This document shows, piece by piece, positions 1 through 8,663 of a stretch of DNA of 64,000 nucleotides (the first letter of the stretch is position 1; each line of letters opens with the position of its first letter). The notes under the pieces are model-generated. The model worked only from the letters and a program-made list of their open reading frames with translations, was not told where the DNA came from and made no database searches. The position numbers were made by a program, and so were the translations under genes. This DNA comes from Bacillus sp. OxB-1 (GTDB lineage: Bacteria > Bacillota > Bacilli > Bacillales_A > Planococcaceae), in assembly GCF_000829195.1 (NCBI RefSeq), contig NZ_AP013294.1:558001-622000 (forward strand). Direction: 5' to 3'.

Positions 1-2
1 TG

Positions 3-53
3 CTTGCACTCCAATACCGGTAGCTTGCACTCATGCCAAGTTTACTTGCGCCC
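3..53. repeat. 21-base-pitch array A (partial)
   Basis: The core CTTGCACTC begins at 3 and 24, and the variant CTTGCGCCC at 45, so the step is exactly 21 bases with unrelated spacers. The array probably continues left of the window. It lies beyond the terminator of the next gene and matches the pitch, but not the core word, of the other arrays in the window. Confidence 0.6.
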
Positions 54-90
54 AACCGCCATTTTCTTACAATAGAGGCCTGAAGACCAA

Positions 91-133
91 AAAAACTGTC
101 CACCTCATTCGAGGACGGACAGTTTTTTTATCC
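91..133 (-). terminator. Rho-independent terminator
   Basis: The arms ACTGTCC and GGACAGT enclose a short loop and are followed on the minus strand by a T run. It ends the HExxH gene. Confidence 0.75.
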
Positions 134-688
134 AGCAACCGGGACGCTTGCTGCTTCCACTAATCGGTGATATGAGTGCAAATCCCGCTCATAGCAAGCT
201 TTATATGTCGAAAGACTATGCTCTTTCACATTATAGAAATCGTTCCAGTCCACGATGCCATAGAGACGGTTCATCTTTTCGGCGTTATCCCAAGCCGTTT
301 CCTCGAAAGTGATGTTCATCTCATGCTCTTCGATCAGCATGGCAAATGTATCGGGATTTCGGCGCTGTTCCGCGGCGGAATAGTTTTTTTTCATCTTGAA
401 AATTTCAACCGTTCTATCGAATGAGGCCAGCAATGCCTTGCGGTCTACCGCATGGCCAAGTTCATGCATCGTCAGCGTGCGGACATAGGTCTCCAGCGAA
501 ACCGGTTGCTTCATTTCCCGTCGCGCTTTTTGCAATCGCTCCAAGTCATAGCCGACCATGTCCTGTATGAAGTCATACGTCATATTGACTCCAGTCTGTT
601 GACGTTTCATGACAGTGTCCATTTGGACGGCATCCGCCGTGGAACGAATCCATTGTTTAATGCGCTTCATCATTATTCTTTTTTTCAT
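128..688 (-). CDS. HExxH-motif protein of unknown function
   Basis: This 186-residue protein has no recognised family. Its one clear motif is HELGH at residues 75-79, the zinc-binding signature of many metallopeptidases. Acidic residues near 120-122 (EEH) or 129-130 could supply the third ligand. There is no signal peptide or membrane segment, and the N-terminus is very basic, so it is probably cytoplasmic. The start is an ATG after an AGGGAAA-type ribosome site. It is a single gene followed by its own terminator. A zincin-type peptidase is a reasonable inference from the motif alone; a structural, non-catalytic HExxH cannot be excluded. Confidence 0.65.
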   Translation of the reverse strand: MKKRIMMKRIKQWIRSTADAVQMDTVMKRQQTGVNMTYDFIQDMVGYDLERLQKARREMKQPVSLETYVRTLTMHELGHAVDRKALLASFDRTVEIFKMKKNYSAAEQRRNPDTFAMLIEEHEMNITFEETAWDNAEKMNRLYGIVDWNDFYNVKEHSLSTYKACYERDLHSYHRLVEAASVPVAG

Positions 689-855
689 TCACATTTCCCT
701 TACTCTCTTATCTATATTTTACACATGGCAGGTTTGCAATTCATAAAGACGGGAATATAACAGGGTAAATGGTATAAGTACGTTCTTTTCTATTTATTAT
801 TATGCAAGAAAAATAGATTGAATTCAAGGGAGATAAACTATATTAGAATAAAAAA

Positions 856-887
856 ACTGTCCTTTATGTCAAAATTATGGACAGTTG
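856..887 (-). terminator. Rho-independent terminator
   Basis: AACTGTCC pairs with GGACAGTT around a 16-base loop, followed on the minus strand by a T run. It closes the lipoprotein operon upstream. Confidence 0.75.
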
Positions 888-893
888 TTTTAC

Positions 894-989
894 TTATTCC
901 GATATCTCGATATGTTCGAATACTTCGGGCTTGCTGCAAGCATCGAGCAGGAGAAGAGAGAGAAGGAGGAAGACCTTGCCGTGCTTCAT
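894..989 (-). CDS. 31-residue mini-lipoprotein
   Basis: A short gene starts at an ATG preceded by GAGGGAGGAATGATTC, a strong ribosome site that overlaps the last codons of the upstream lipoprotein gene. The product is almost entirely a lipoprotein signal: a KHGK start, a hydrophobic Leu-rich stretch, then the lipobox LDAC. Only about 14 residues would remain after Cys lipidation. It could be a genuine membrane-anchored peptide or the remnant of a longer lipoprotein gene cut by a stop. Ribosome site, lipobox and terminator all fit expression. Confidence 0.5.
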   Translation of the reverse strand: MKHGKVFLLLSLLLLDACSKPEVFEHIEISE

Positions 990-992
990 GAA

Positions 993-1559
993 TCATTCCT
1001 CCCTCAACTCGGCTTTTAATAAGATGGCGCGGTCATACGATTTTATCTCCGCCAACGCTTCTTCGTCGAGCGAAGCGAATCCGCGGATGGACCCATCTTC
1101 TGAAGCAATCCAATCGGCGAGATAAACGGAATCACCCGGTTGCAGCATCACTTTTTCACCAATCAACGAACCTTGAGCGGATGCCCCGCCAATCGGTTCC
1201 AAGTCCATTCGGAGCAATCCGCTTGGCGAACCAAAAATGAGTTCATCATTATGATCTCCATGGCCTAGCCGAACACCGAAGCCAATATTCCGATCAGCCA
1301 GATCCTCTTTAAAAAGCGCAGGCTCATTTTCCGAAATCAATTCCCCTTTTTCATAAACCTCTACTGAAATCCCTAATTGATGCCCTTTCGGCAGATTGCC
1401 GTTAATGACGAAATACTCCATATCAGCGCCACCTGAATTGGCGACAAGGATTCGCTCATCTTCCGTCAGAGCCCTCGTGGAGATGGACAACTCCTTTGAT
1501 GTACAGGCCGACAATACCAAAGTGCAGAAAATTGCGCCGAGCGCCAATTTCCATTTCAT
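993..1559 (-). CDS. Putative lipoprotein
   Basis: About 188 residues. The N-terminus has a classic lipoprotein signal (basic start, hydrophobic core, lipobox LSAC), so the mature protein should be anchored to the outer face of the membrane. The rest is acidic and soluble, with no domain I recognise. An ATG at 1559 follows AGGAGG by about ten bases; a TTG at 1565 overlapping the upstream stop as TTGA is an alternative start. It is co-transcribed with the ATP-pyrophosphatase upstream and the mini-lipoprotein downstream. Confidence 0.75.
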   Translation of the reverse strand: MKWKLALGAIFCTLVLSACTSKELSISTRALTEDERILVANSGGADMEYFVINGNLPKGHQLGISVEVYEKGELISENEPALFKEDLADRNIGFGVRLGHGDHNDELIFGSPSGLLRMDLEPIGGASAQGSLIGEKVMLQPGDSVYLADWIASEDGSIRGFASLDEEALAEIKSYDRAILLKAELREE

Positions 1560-1561
1560 TT

Positions 1562-2233
1562 TCAACGGACCTCCTCCTGCAAACCGGCTTTGACAAAAAC
1601 ATAGTGGTCCCGCTCATACGGGCTGGAAAACTCGATCGGCACCCGTTTGCTAAATATCGGACCGTCGACGACGACGGTATGGAATTCACCGGATTCCCCG
1701 CACGAATCGATGCCGAGCGCTTCGAGTTCATCCATCAACTCGACTGTGAACCGGCGGCCGACGAAACGGGGCGGCATCATCTTCGTATTGACCACAACAA
1801 GATATGCTTCAAATCCCGCCTCGATGAACTCTTCCAAAATTTTTCGACGAGACTCCTTCCAAAGAGGATGCACCGCCTCCAATCCCACTTTGGCACATGA
1901 ATGACGGACCCATTCCAGATGGTCCTCCAGATCGATATCGCCAAAAACACCGATATCGATCCCTGCTTCTTTGCATTCCCGCATCGCGTCCAAAAACTGT
2001 TCCTCATACCCATTCCAATCCGCTCCACGGGTCATCAAAGGGACGCCAAGGCTTTCGGCTTGGGCTTCCACTAATTCAATCGGGAGAGCGTGGGATTTTG
2101 AAATCTCCTCGCCTATTTCGAACATCGTCCATAACCTCACCGGGCGTGCTCCGGATTGCACAGCCCGATAATAAGCCATGGCAGAGTCTTTGCCTCCGCT
2201 CCAGGAAGCGACAAATGTTTTATTTTCCATCAT
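1562..2233 (-). CDS. Dph6-type ATP-pyrophosphatase (diphthine ammonia-ligase-like)
   Basis: A 223-residue protein with the PP-loop SGGKDS near residues 11-16, typical of N-type ATP pyrophosphatases that adenylate a substrate for amidation or thiolation. The rest fits the MJ0570/Dph6 family. Bacteria lack diphthamide, so the bacterial substrate is unknown. The start at 2233 was chosen because its ATG overlaps the upstream TGA as ATGA, a coupling arrangement; a longer reading upstream would only translate the neighbour out of frame. It is co-transcribed with the acetyltransferase upstream and a lipoprotein downstream. Confidence 0.75.
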   Translation of the reverse strand: MMENKTFVASWSGGKDSAMAYYRAVQSGARPVRLWTMFEIGEEISKSHALPIELVEAQAESLGVPLMTRGADWNGYEEQFLDAMRECKEAGIDIGVFGDIDLEDHLEWVRHSCAKVGLEAVHPLWKESRRKILEEFIEAGFEAYLVVVNTKMMPPRFVGRRFTVELMDELEALGIDSCGESGEFHTVVVDGPIFSKRVPIEFSSPYERDHYVFVKAGLQEEVR

Positions 2234-3219
2234 TGGCTCCCATGCGCCCAGGCGATCCGGGAATCCACGGTTCGTACCATCCGGATCATGTACGATTGGA
2301 AACCTAATTTTGGCCAAAAATAGGAGGCCAGGTGATTTGGCGTATGCCAATCCACTAGAATATGTTCATAGCCGAGAATCTTTATTTCCTGGAAGCAATG
2401 GTCTGCAATGGCTTTCCCGATCCCCTTGCCGCGCAGTTCCATATTCGTGGAAGCGGAGACGAGGTATGCGGCATTTTCTGAAGCGACCATCGTATTCGCT
2501 TCTTGCGGCTTGTAGACATGGAAGGCTGCGGGAATGTCATTTTGCTCTGCAATCCAGAGTTGGATTCCCCGGCTCCCAGCCAGCTCTTCATAGTTTTTCC
2601 GCTCTTCTTCCAGGTTCTCTTTTGTAATCGGCTTCCAGGCCGGGGCTGTTGCCTGATGCAAACTATTCCAGTGGGCCATCTTTTGCAGGATAGACGGATC
2701 GTCCTCGACTTTCCGGAACTCCACCGTTGTGGTTCCATCCCCTTTTGGTTCATAATCCTCCAACGGCAGTACAGCAAACCTCTGGTCGAAGCGGAATGAC
2801 TGCTCCAGCCATTCCAAGATGATGGCGTCATTTCCGACCGGCACGTAAAGGACATGCTCGAAATAACCATTGCGTACCCATTCCGCCCCCGCTTCTGCGT
2901 ACAGGAGACGGACGAGCCGCGGATGCTCCCCGTTCTTGACAGCAAGTGACGGATAACCGATCGACACATACCTTCCCCTTACCGCGTCCTGCTTGAATTC
3001 ATACAGCATATACCCGATCACTTCATCGTATCGGAGCGCCACCACTCCCGCAGCATACGGCCGGGCCGTTTCTTCGATCAATAGCTCGGCTGCGGCGATG
3101 GGGCTTTCAAAGCGGTCGGACAGAAACGGAAAGCGTTTACGTTCCAAAGCATGCCGCGCCGCCAGCAATTCCGCCATTTGTGGTATGTACGTTTCATCAA
3201 ATTGAACAAACCGGATCAT
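2230..3219 (-). CDS. GNAT-family N-acetyltransferase (two-domain)
   Basis: About 329 residues. The C-terminal part shows the GNAT acetyl-CoA loop (RGKGIGKAIADH) and a typical HTPNH...FWPKLGF ending, so it should transfer an acyl group from acyl-CoA to an unknown amine. The N-terminal half resembles a second, degenerate GNAT fold. The start at 3219 is placed six bases after a G run that serves as ribosome site; ATGs further upstream lack one. Substrate cannot be inferred; its partner is the ATP-pyrophosphatase translated from the overlapping ATGA. Confidence 0.75.
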   Translation of the reverse strand: MIRFVQFDETYIPQMAELLAARHALERKRFPFLSDRFESPIAAAELLIEETARPYAAGVVALRYDEVIGYMLYEFKQDAVRGRYVSIGYPSLAVKNGEHPRLVRLLYAEAGAEWVRNGYFEHVLYVPVGNDAIILEWLEQSFRFDQRFAVLPLEDYEPKGDGTTTVEFRKVEDDPSILQKMAHWNSLHQATAPAWKPITKENLEEERKNYEELAGSRGIQLWIAEQNDIPAAFHVYKPQEANTMVASENAAYLVSASTNMELRGKGIGKAIADHCFQEIKILGYEHILVDWHTPNHLASYFWPKLGFQSYMIRMVRTVDSRIAWAHGSQ

Positions 3220-3302
3220 CGTCATCCCCCCGTTCTTCATTACTGAAATTGTACCATAATTTCCAGCAATCAATCCGTTTTAATTTTCTGAATGAAAGAA
3301 CC

Positions 3303-3333
3303 TGACAACTTTTTCGTATACTGCTCCGTCAAA
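3303..3333 (+). promoter_or_regulatory. ECF (sigma-V-type) promoter for sigV-rsiV
   Basis: TGACAACTT at 3303-3311 and CGTCAAA at 3327-3333, with 15 bases between CAACTT and CGTC, fit the ECF promoter pattern (AAC in the -35, CGTC in the -10). Autoregulation by the encoded sigma factor is expected for this family. A near-perfect 18-base palindrome at 3342-3359 (AACGTTTCGCGAAGCGTT) lies between promoter and gene. Confidence 0.6.
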
Positions 3334-3377
3334 TCATTTAGAACGTTTCGCGAAGCGTTGGATCATAGAAAAGGTGA

Positions 3378-3884
3378 ATGATTGTCATGACTAGGAATAC
3401 AAATTTCGAGCTCGTCGAGCAGTTTATTCTAGAAAATAAAGAGTCCCATTACCGGCTCGCCTACGGCTACGTCCGCAACAAAGAAAATGCACTCGATATC
3501 GTGCAAGAGGCTATTTTAAAAGCGCTGCAATCCTTCGATCGTCTAGAAGAAATCCGATATTTGAAAACGTGGTTTTACCGGATTCTCGTCAACACCGCCA
3601 TTGATTTTATTCGAAAAAATAAATGGATTACGGTGATGGAGGACGATGTGTTAGGCATTCATCTGCCGACGACGGAAATGGAATGGGCCGATTTGGATTT
3701 GCAGCAAGCGGTCAATGAATTGCCGCCCGTTTATAAAACCACTATCCTTTTGCGTTTTTTTGAGGATTTGAAAATCGAAGAAATCGCAGACATTACAGGG
3801 GACAATGTCAATACAGTGAAAACAAGGCTCTACGCAGCATTAAGGAAACTGCGCTTGACAGTCGGAGAGGAGTTCAACGTATGA
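3378..3884 (+). CDS. sigV: ECF RNA polymerase sigma factor, SigV-like
   Basis: A 168-residue group IV sigma factor. Region 2 is around residues 24-85 (YGYVRNKENALDIVQEA, then the LKTWFYRILVN segment) and region 4 near 118-165 (LPPVYKTTILLRFFEDLKIEEIA). Its partner gene overlaps by four bases and encodes an RsiV-type anti-sigma factor, so SigV is the best match. In B. subtilis SigV is released by lysozyme and drives cell-wall modification. No oatA follows here, so its targets must lie elsewhere. Confidence 0.85.
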   Translation: MIVMTRNTNFELVEQFILENKESHYRLAYGYVRNKENALDIVQEAILKALQSFDRLEEIRYLKTWFYRILVNTAIDFIRKNKWITVMEDDVLGIHLPTTEMEWADLDLQQAVNELPPVYKTTILLRFFEDLKIEEIADITGDNVNTVKTRLYAALRKLRLTVGEEFNV

Positions 3885-4765
3885 AAAAGCTAAAATCATT
3901 AAAACAAGACTATGAAAACATCGAAATCCCTACAGAACTGGAGAAGGTTGTCCAATCGGCCATTCGGCAAGCAAAACAGAAGCGGCAGCCTGAAAAAAGG
4001 AGACGTGCTCCGCAGTGGGCAATCGGTGCCGCCGCGGCCGCCGTCCTTTTCGTCGGCAGCATCAACGTCAGCCCGGCCTTTGCCCAAACGATAGCCAATG
4101 TGCCGTTCCTCGGGTCAATTGTGGAAGTAATCACCGTGCAGCAAATTAAAGTGGACCAAGGAACCTACCAAGCGGATCTGAACACCCCGGCACTGGAAGG
4201 CTTGAACAATCCCGAGCTGCAAACCGCACTGAACGAGAAATATATAGCGGAGAACAAAGCGCTCTACGAACAATTCGAGAAAGACGTTGCCGACATGGAA
4301 CAGTGGGCAGGCGGCGGACATCTCGGTGTGAACTCGGGATATGAAGTGCTGACAGAAACCGACCAGCTGTTATCGATCGCCCGTTACGAAGTGAATATCG
4401 TCGGTTCCTCGTCCACCGTCATGAAATATGATACAGTCGATAAGGAGAATGGACTGTTGATTACATTGCCGAGTCTCTTCAAAGATGAAAGTTATGTGCC
4501 AATCATCAGCGCCTATATTCTGAATGAAATGAAAGAACAAATGGCCAAAGATGACGAGAAAGCATATTTTCTGCCAGATGACGAATTTACAGAAGGGTTC
4601 GAACAAATCCGCCCCGACCAGTCATTCTATATCACCGCACAAAACAAGCTGGTCATCTCGTTCGATAAATATGAAGTCGCCCCGGGTTCTATGGGCGTTG
4701 TGACATTCGAGATTCCGACAGACGTCATTAAAGATGTCCTGGTGAGCGATTTATATATAAAATAA
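3881..4765 (+). CDS. rsiV: RsiV-like anti-sigma factor (DUF3298)
   Basis: A 294-residue single-pass membrane protein. A short cytoplasmic region (1-45) would bind the sigma factor, a transmembrane segment spans about 46-70, and the large extracellular part ends in a DUF3298-type domain whose C-terminus (FYITAQNKLVISF, EVAPGSMGVV) closely recalls B. subtilis RsiV. There the domain is the lysozyme receptor and binding triggers signal-peptidase cleavage. It is coupled to sigV by an ATGA overlap. Lysozyme sensing is inferred from family membership, not visible in the sequence. Confidence 0.85.
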   Translation: MKKLKSLKQDYENIEIPTELEKVVQSAIRQAKQKRQPEKRRRAPQWAIGAAAAAVLFVGSINVSPAFAQTIANVPFLGSIVEVITVQQIKVDQGTYQADLNTPALEGLNNPELQTALNEKYIAENKALYEQFEKDVADMEQWAGGGHLGVNSGYEVLTETDQLLSIARYEVNIVGSSSTVMKYDTVDKENGLLITLPSLFKDESYVPIISAYILNEMKEQMAKDDEKAYFLPDDEFTEGFEQIRPDQSFYITAQNKLVISFDKYEVAPGSMGVVTFEIPTDVIKDVLVSDLYIK

Positions 4766-4779
4766 GGAAAGCGAAAAAA

Positions 4780-4803
4780 GCAGACGCCCGACTGGGTGTC
4801 TGC
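4780..4803. terminator. Bidirectional terminator
   Basis: GCAGACGCCC pairs with GGGTGTCTGC around GACT, flanked by A and T runs. It serves convergent rsiV and the PCYCGC lipoprotein gene. Confidence 0.85.
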
Positions 4804-4808
4804 CTTTT

Positions 4809-5309
4809 TCATGCCGGCATCGGCGTTTTGGTAGGTGGTGCATAGCCTTCCTTATACATATCGTCAATGAATTCACGGATCTCTTTCAATGATTTGCCTT
4901 CCTGGTTGAGTTGCACGGATTTCACCGCGATTTCCAGACAGACGAGGCATCGTGTACCATGGTCATCCCACACGACGGAACCATCTTCCCGGATTTCATC
5001 GACAAAACAATTCAAATTGCTGCCATGTCCCGCACTTTCGCCACACCCGCAATAGCAGGGCATCCATTCCAGAATATCCGCCGATTTCCCGGCCAACCGG
5101 TAGACAAGCCGCATATCTTCCGGCTTGTCACTCAAAAATGCCGGTAAATCATCCGCTGATGCGGTCACTTCCTGCAAATCGCCATTTGGCAAGTGATGCT
5201 GTTCGCCATGCACCAATTCATGGGATTCCCCGCTTGTTCCCGATTCGGAGCCGCAAGCCCCCAACAGGAGCATGAATGAAAACAATACTAGGATTGCCGA
5301 TTTCTTCAA
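4809..5309 (-). CDS. PCYCGC-motif lipoprotein
   Basis: About 166 residues with a lipoprotein signal (lipobox LGAC) and the motif PCYCGCGESAGH in the middle, which defines a Bacillales family of unknown function. More cysteines follow (LNCF, RCLVCLE), suggesting metal or cofactor binding outside the membrane. The TTG at 5309 lies 11 bases after AAGGAG; a GTG at 5321 is possible but sits too close to that site. It stands alone between convergent terminators. Confidence 0.8.
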   Translation of the reverse strand: MKKSAILVLFSFMLLLGACGSESGTSGESHELVHGEQHHLPNGDLQEVTASADDLPAFLSDKPEDMRLVYRLAGKSADILEWMPCYCGCGESAGHGSNLNCFVDEIREDGSVVWDDHGTRCLVCLEIAVKSVQLNQEGKSLKEIREFIDDMYKEGYAPPTKTPMPA

Positions 5310-5401
5310 CAGGCTGTCCACTCCTTCATCTACACCATTTTCCCCATTTTACCTAAATTTCCGGCTTTGAGGGGTTACAGATTTGTGGACAAGCTCTTTT
5401 C

Positions 5402-6784
5402 TTACTTCCCGATCATTTTCGACGGAACGACATATTCGTCAAACTGCTCTTCCGTCAATAAACCGGTCGCAAGCGCTGCTTCTTTCAAAGTCGTCCCTTC
5501 TGCATGCGCCTTCTTAGCAATCTTCGCGGCGTTTTCATATCCGATGTACGGGTTCAATGCCGTTACAAGCATGAGGGAGTTTTTCACTTTATTGTCGATT
5601 TCCTCACGGTTCGGTTCGATACCGACCGCACAATTGTCATTGAAGCTGATCATCGCGTCGCTCAACAAAGTGACTGTCTGAAGGAAGTTGTAAATGATAA
5701 CTGGCTTAAAGACGTTCAATTCAAAATTCCCTTGGCTCGCTGCAAATCCGATTGTCGCGTCATTCCCCATTACTTGAGAGACGACCATCGTCAATGCCTC
5801 ACTCTGAGTCGGGTTCACTTTACCAGGCATGATGGAACTGCCGGGTTCATTTTCCGGAATCGTAATTTCCCCGATGCCAGAACGAGGACCGCTAGCCAGC
5901 CAGCGGACGTCGTTGGCGATTTTCATCAGATCCGCCGCCAATGCTTTCAATGCGCCATGCGTATAGACGACTTCATCGTAGCTGGTAAGCGCATGGAATT
6001 TATTCTCCGCTGATGTAAAGGCGATGCCAACCGACTTCGAGATTTCCTCTGCGACTTGATCGCCGAAACCTTTCGGCGCATTCAAGCCGGTGCCGACCGC
6101 TGTTCCGCCTATGGCCAGCTCTTTCATCGATTCGACACTGGTCCGGATCATCGACTCTGTCTTCTCAAGCATGCGATGCCAGCCACTGATCTCTTGGCCC
6201 AATGTCAAAGGCGTCGCATCTTGCAAATGCGTACGACCAATCTTGATAATATCCATGAAAGCTTCGGATTTTTCCGCGAGTGTCGCTTTCAATTTATCGA
6301 GTGCCGGCAATAGTTGCTGCTCGACCGCCGTCACGCCCGCCACATGCAGCGCCGTCGGGAACGTGTCATTCGAGCTTTGCGATTTATTGACGTCATCGTT
6401 TGGATGAAGACGCTCCGTTTCGCCCCACTCCTCGAGTAATTGATTGCCGCGATTGGCAAGGACTTCGTTCATGTTCATATTGGATTGGGTCCCGCTGCCG
6501 GTTTGCCAGACGACTAACGGAAAATGATCGTCCCATCTTCCTTCCAGTACTTCATCCGCCGCCGCGGAAATAGCCTTCATCTTCGCTTCGGATAGATTTC
6601 CGTGCGCATGGCTCGCGATGGCTGCAGCCTTTTTCAAGTGGGCAAATGCACGCACGACACCGATCGGCATCCGTTCCCCGCCGATTTTAAAGTTTTGCTT
6701 GCTCCTCTGCGTCTGGGCTCCCCACAGTTTATCCGTGGGAACCTTGATTTCACCGAATGTGTCATGTTCAATACGATAGTCCAT
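5402..6784 (-). CDS. fumC: Fumarate hydratase, class II
   Basis: A 460-residue protein, full length for class II (iron-independent) fumarases, which interconvert fumarate and L-malate in the citric acid cycle. The superfamily signature [11 protein letters not shown] is present near residue 320, as are the SSNDTFPTA and [10 protein letters not shown] active-site segments. The start follows AGAGGTG. In B. subtilis the homologue is called citG. It is a single-gene unit, unrelated to its neighbours. Confidence 0.95.
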   Translation of the reverse strand: MDYRIEHDTFGEIKVPTDKLWGAQTQRSKQNFKIGGERMPIGVVRAFAHLKKAAAIASHAHGNLSEAKMKAISAAADEVLEGRWDDHFPLVVWQTGSGTQSNMNMNEVLANRGNQLLEEWGETERLHPNDDVNKSQSSNDTFPTALHVAGVTAVEQQLLPALDKLKATLAEKSEAFMDIIKIGRTHLQDATPLTLGQEISGWHRMLEKTESMIRTSVESMKELAIGGTAVGTGLNAPKGFGDQVAEEISKSVGIAFTSAENKFHALTSYDEVVYTHGALKALAADLMKIANDVRWLASGPRSGIGEITIPENEPGSSIMPGKVNPTQSEALTMVVSQVMGNDATIGFAASQGNFELNVFKPVIIYNFLQTVTLLSDAMISFNDNCAVGIEPNREEIDNKVKNSLMLVTALNPYIGYENAAKIAKKAHAEGTTLKEAALATGLLTEEQFDEYVVPSKMIGK

Positions 6785-6873
6785 TTATTAGCACCTCTTA
6801 AAATTTTTTTACCACTACTATCTATCATGCACCTATTGGGCGGATAAATAAAATGATAAGCCCTTTGACTAAT

Positions 6874-8085
6874 CTAGCTTCGGCTTCTTCCCAATGTTAC
6901 ATAAACGATCAGCGCTGAGAAACTGCAAACGATGATGACAATTCCCATAGGCAGTGCAGTCGCGTCACCGGCAATCCCGACAAGCGGGGAAACAATGGCT
7001 CCCCCGATAAAGGGAAGCAGCCCAAGAAACGCAGAGGCACTCCCTGCGACTTTCCCTTGACTCTCCATGGCAAGTGAGAATGCGGTTGCTGATACCATTC
7101 CGACACTGGACACCACCAGGAATAATGCGGCTACAATAATAGGCAATGGCAGGCCAAGAATGACGCCAAGCAGGAGCAGGACGCTGCCGGTTAGGGAGAT
7201 GCATAATCCCGCAAGGAGCAATTTGCCCTCCTTCACGGTGCTCGACAGCCGCCCCACTGTCTGGGATGCGATTATGATACCAAGACCATTCAGCGCGAAT
7301 AGCAATGAAAACTGCTGCGGCGTAATTTGATAGATGTTCTGCAATACGAAGGGCGAGCCTGCGATATAAGCGAACATGCTCGACATGACGAGAGACTGGG
7401 TCAATGCAATGCCCATGAACGTCCGATTGCTGAGCAAATTTTTAAACGTTTTGAAAACGGCGAGGATACTGCCTTCCGAACGTTTTTCCTCCGGCAAGGT
7501 TTCCGGCAGAAAGGACAGGACGGAAAAGAACATGAGCAAGCCGTACAAGCCTAAAATGATAAATATGGTCGGCCACGAAGAAAATTGCAATACAGCTCCC
7601 CCGGCGATCGGGGCCACAATCGGGGCCGCCCCCATGACAAGCGCCAAAAGCGCCATGAATTTAGTCAAATCTTTCCCGGAATACAAATCACGAGCAGCCG
7701 CCCTAGCAATGACGATTCCCGCCGCCCCTGTCAGTCCTTGGATGAAACGCAATACGATGAAGACGATAATGTTCGGACTGAAGGCGGAGAGCACAGATAC
7801 GATGGCATAAGTAATAAGCGCCGAAATGAGCGGTTTCCGCCTTCCTCGGATATCACTGAGCGGTCCGAAGATCAGCTGCCCGGCTGCAAGGCCCAGCAAG
7901 CAGGCCGTCAAACTGAGCTGAACGAGCGAAGTGGTCGCTGTCAAATCCTTGGCCACCGTCGGCAAGGCCGGCAAATACATATCCATCGACAGCGGACCGA
8001 ATGCCGTCAATGAACCGAGCAGGATGACAATCCAGCCTTTTGCCAGCGATCGGGAACCTTCCAGATCCGTTTCCATTTGTTTCAT
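6874..8085 (-). CDS. Bcr/CflA-family multidrug efflux MFS transporter
   Basis: About 403 residues with 12 predicted membrane segments. The N-terminus LTAFGPLSMDMYLPALP is the hallmark of the Bcr/CflA drug:H+ antiporters, and the loop GPLSDIRGRRKP is the MFS motif A. It should export a small toxic compound by proton antiport; the substrate is not predictable. ATG at 8085 is preferred; a GTG at 8097 abuts its ribosome site. Likely monocistronic. Confidence 0.85.
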   Translation of the reverse strand: MKQMETDLEGSRSLAKGWIVILLGSLTAFGPLSMDMYLPALPTVAKDLTATTSLVQLSLTACLLGLAAGQLIFGPLSDIRGRRKPLISALITYAIVSVLSAFSPNIIVFIVLRFIQGLTGAAGIVIARAAARDLYSGKDLTKFMALLALVMGAAPIVAPIAGGAVLQFSSWPTIFIILGLYGLLMFFSVLSFLPETLPEEKRSEGSILAVFKTFKNLLSNRTFMGIALTQSLVMSSMFAYIAGSPFVLQNIYQITPQQFSLLFALNGLGIIIASQTVGRLSSTVKEGKLLLAGLCISLTGSVLLLLGVILGLPLPIIVAALFLVVSSVGMVSATAFSLAMESQGKVAGSASAFLGLLPFIGGAIVSPLVGIAGDATALPMGIVIIVCSFSALIVYVTLGRSRS

Positions 8086-8210
8086 GAACCATCCCACTTC
8101 CTATTATTCTATTTGGAATTTTCACTAATATGGCTGTCTGCCATTATATCATGCGGGGTTGATAGGGGAAAAGGCAACTGCTTCGGGAGGCGGGCGGAGG
8201 CATTGAAACT

Positions 8211-8408
8211 TATGAGCGTGGGAGGCGGGGTTTATGGGCACAGAATTCAGCATTATGAGCTGGAGGAATGGCACTATGAGCGCAGAACATAGCGTTATAA
8301 GCGCGTTGCACGTCAATATGGGCGCACACACAGCATTACGGGCGTGAAGCAAAGGATTATGGGCACGATGAACGAAGATATGGGTACGGAACCCAAATAT
8401 ATGAGCGC
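8211..8408. repeat. 21-base-pitch array B, core TATGRGCGC
   Basis: Variants of TATGGGCAC/TATGAGCGC begin at 8211, 8233, 8254, 8275, 8296, 8317, 8337, 8358, 8379 and 8400: ten units, nearly all 21 bases apart, with unrelated spacers of about 12 bases. The array fills the gene-free stretch between the MFS gene and floT. Short open frames across it are products of the repeat. Confidence 0.85.
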
Positions 8409-8446
8409 TTGCAAAAATGTATGCACTCGGAATGAACAAAAGCGCA

Positions 8447-8545
8447 GGGCGCTTGCTCAGAGGCGACAGGCATAAGACGAAGATGCGGCGTGGCGCTTTT
8501 TGCCACAGAGCAGCTTTGGCTTATGACCCCGAGCCTCTAGCGCCC
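8447..8545. repeat. Nested inverted-repeat element
   Basis: Five arms nest in order: GGGCGCT (8447), AGAGGC (8459), CATAAG (8471), GTGGC (8490), then GCCAC (8502), CTTATG (8520), GCCTCT (8533) and AGCGCCC (8539). The whole would fold as one long hairpin about 100 bases tall. It has the look of a dispersed, structured repeat of Bacillales. A perfect DnaA box (TTATCCACA) lies just beyond it at 8579-8587. Confidence 0.65.
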
Positions 8546-8619
8546 GGAGCTGGACGTAAACAAACCTAATTTTGAAGGTTATCCACATGCCCGAATTTTA
8601 TAATTTCCTAAGTAACAAA

Positions 8620-8660
8620 AAAGACCCGAACCCGCCCGGAATTCCGAACGGGGTCGGGCC
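8620..8660 (-). terminator. floT terminator
   Basis: A GC-rich hairpin (CCCGACCCCG against CGGGTTCGGG, minus strand) followed by a T run ends the nfeD-floT operon. Confidence 0.8.
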
Positions 8661-8663
8661 CAT

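Noticed and set aside
3881..4765. Lysozyme-inhibitor or peptidase role for RsiV
   Set aside because: The upstream overlapping sigma gene and single membrane segment fit an anti-sigma factor.
8149..8439. A 96-residue protein over array B
   Set aside because: It follows the repeat, has no ribosome site and its composition is that of the core words.
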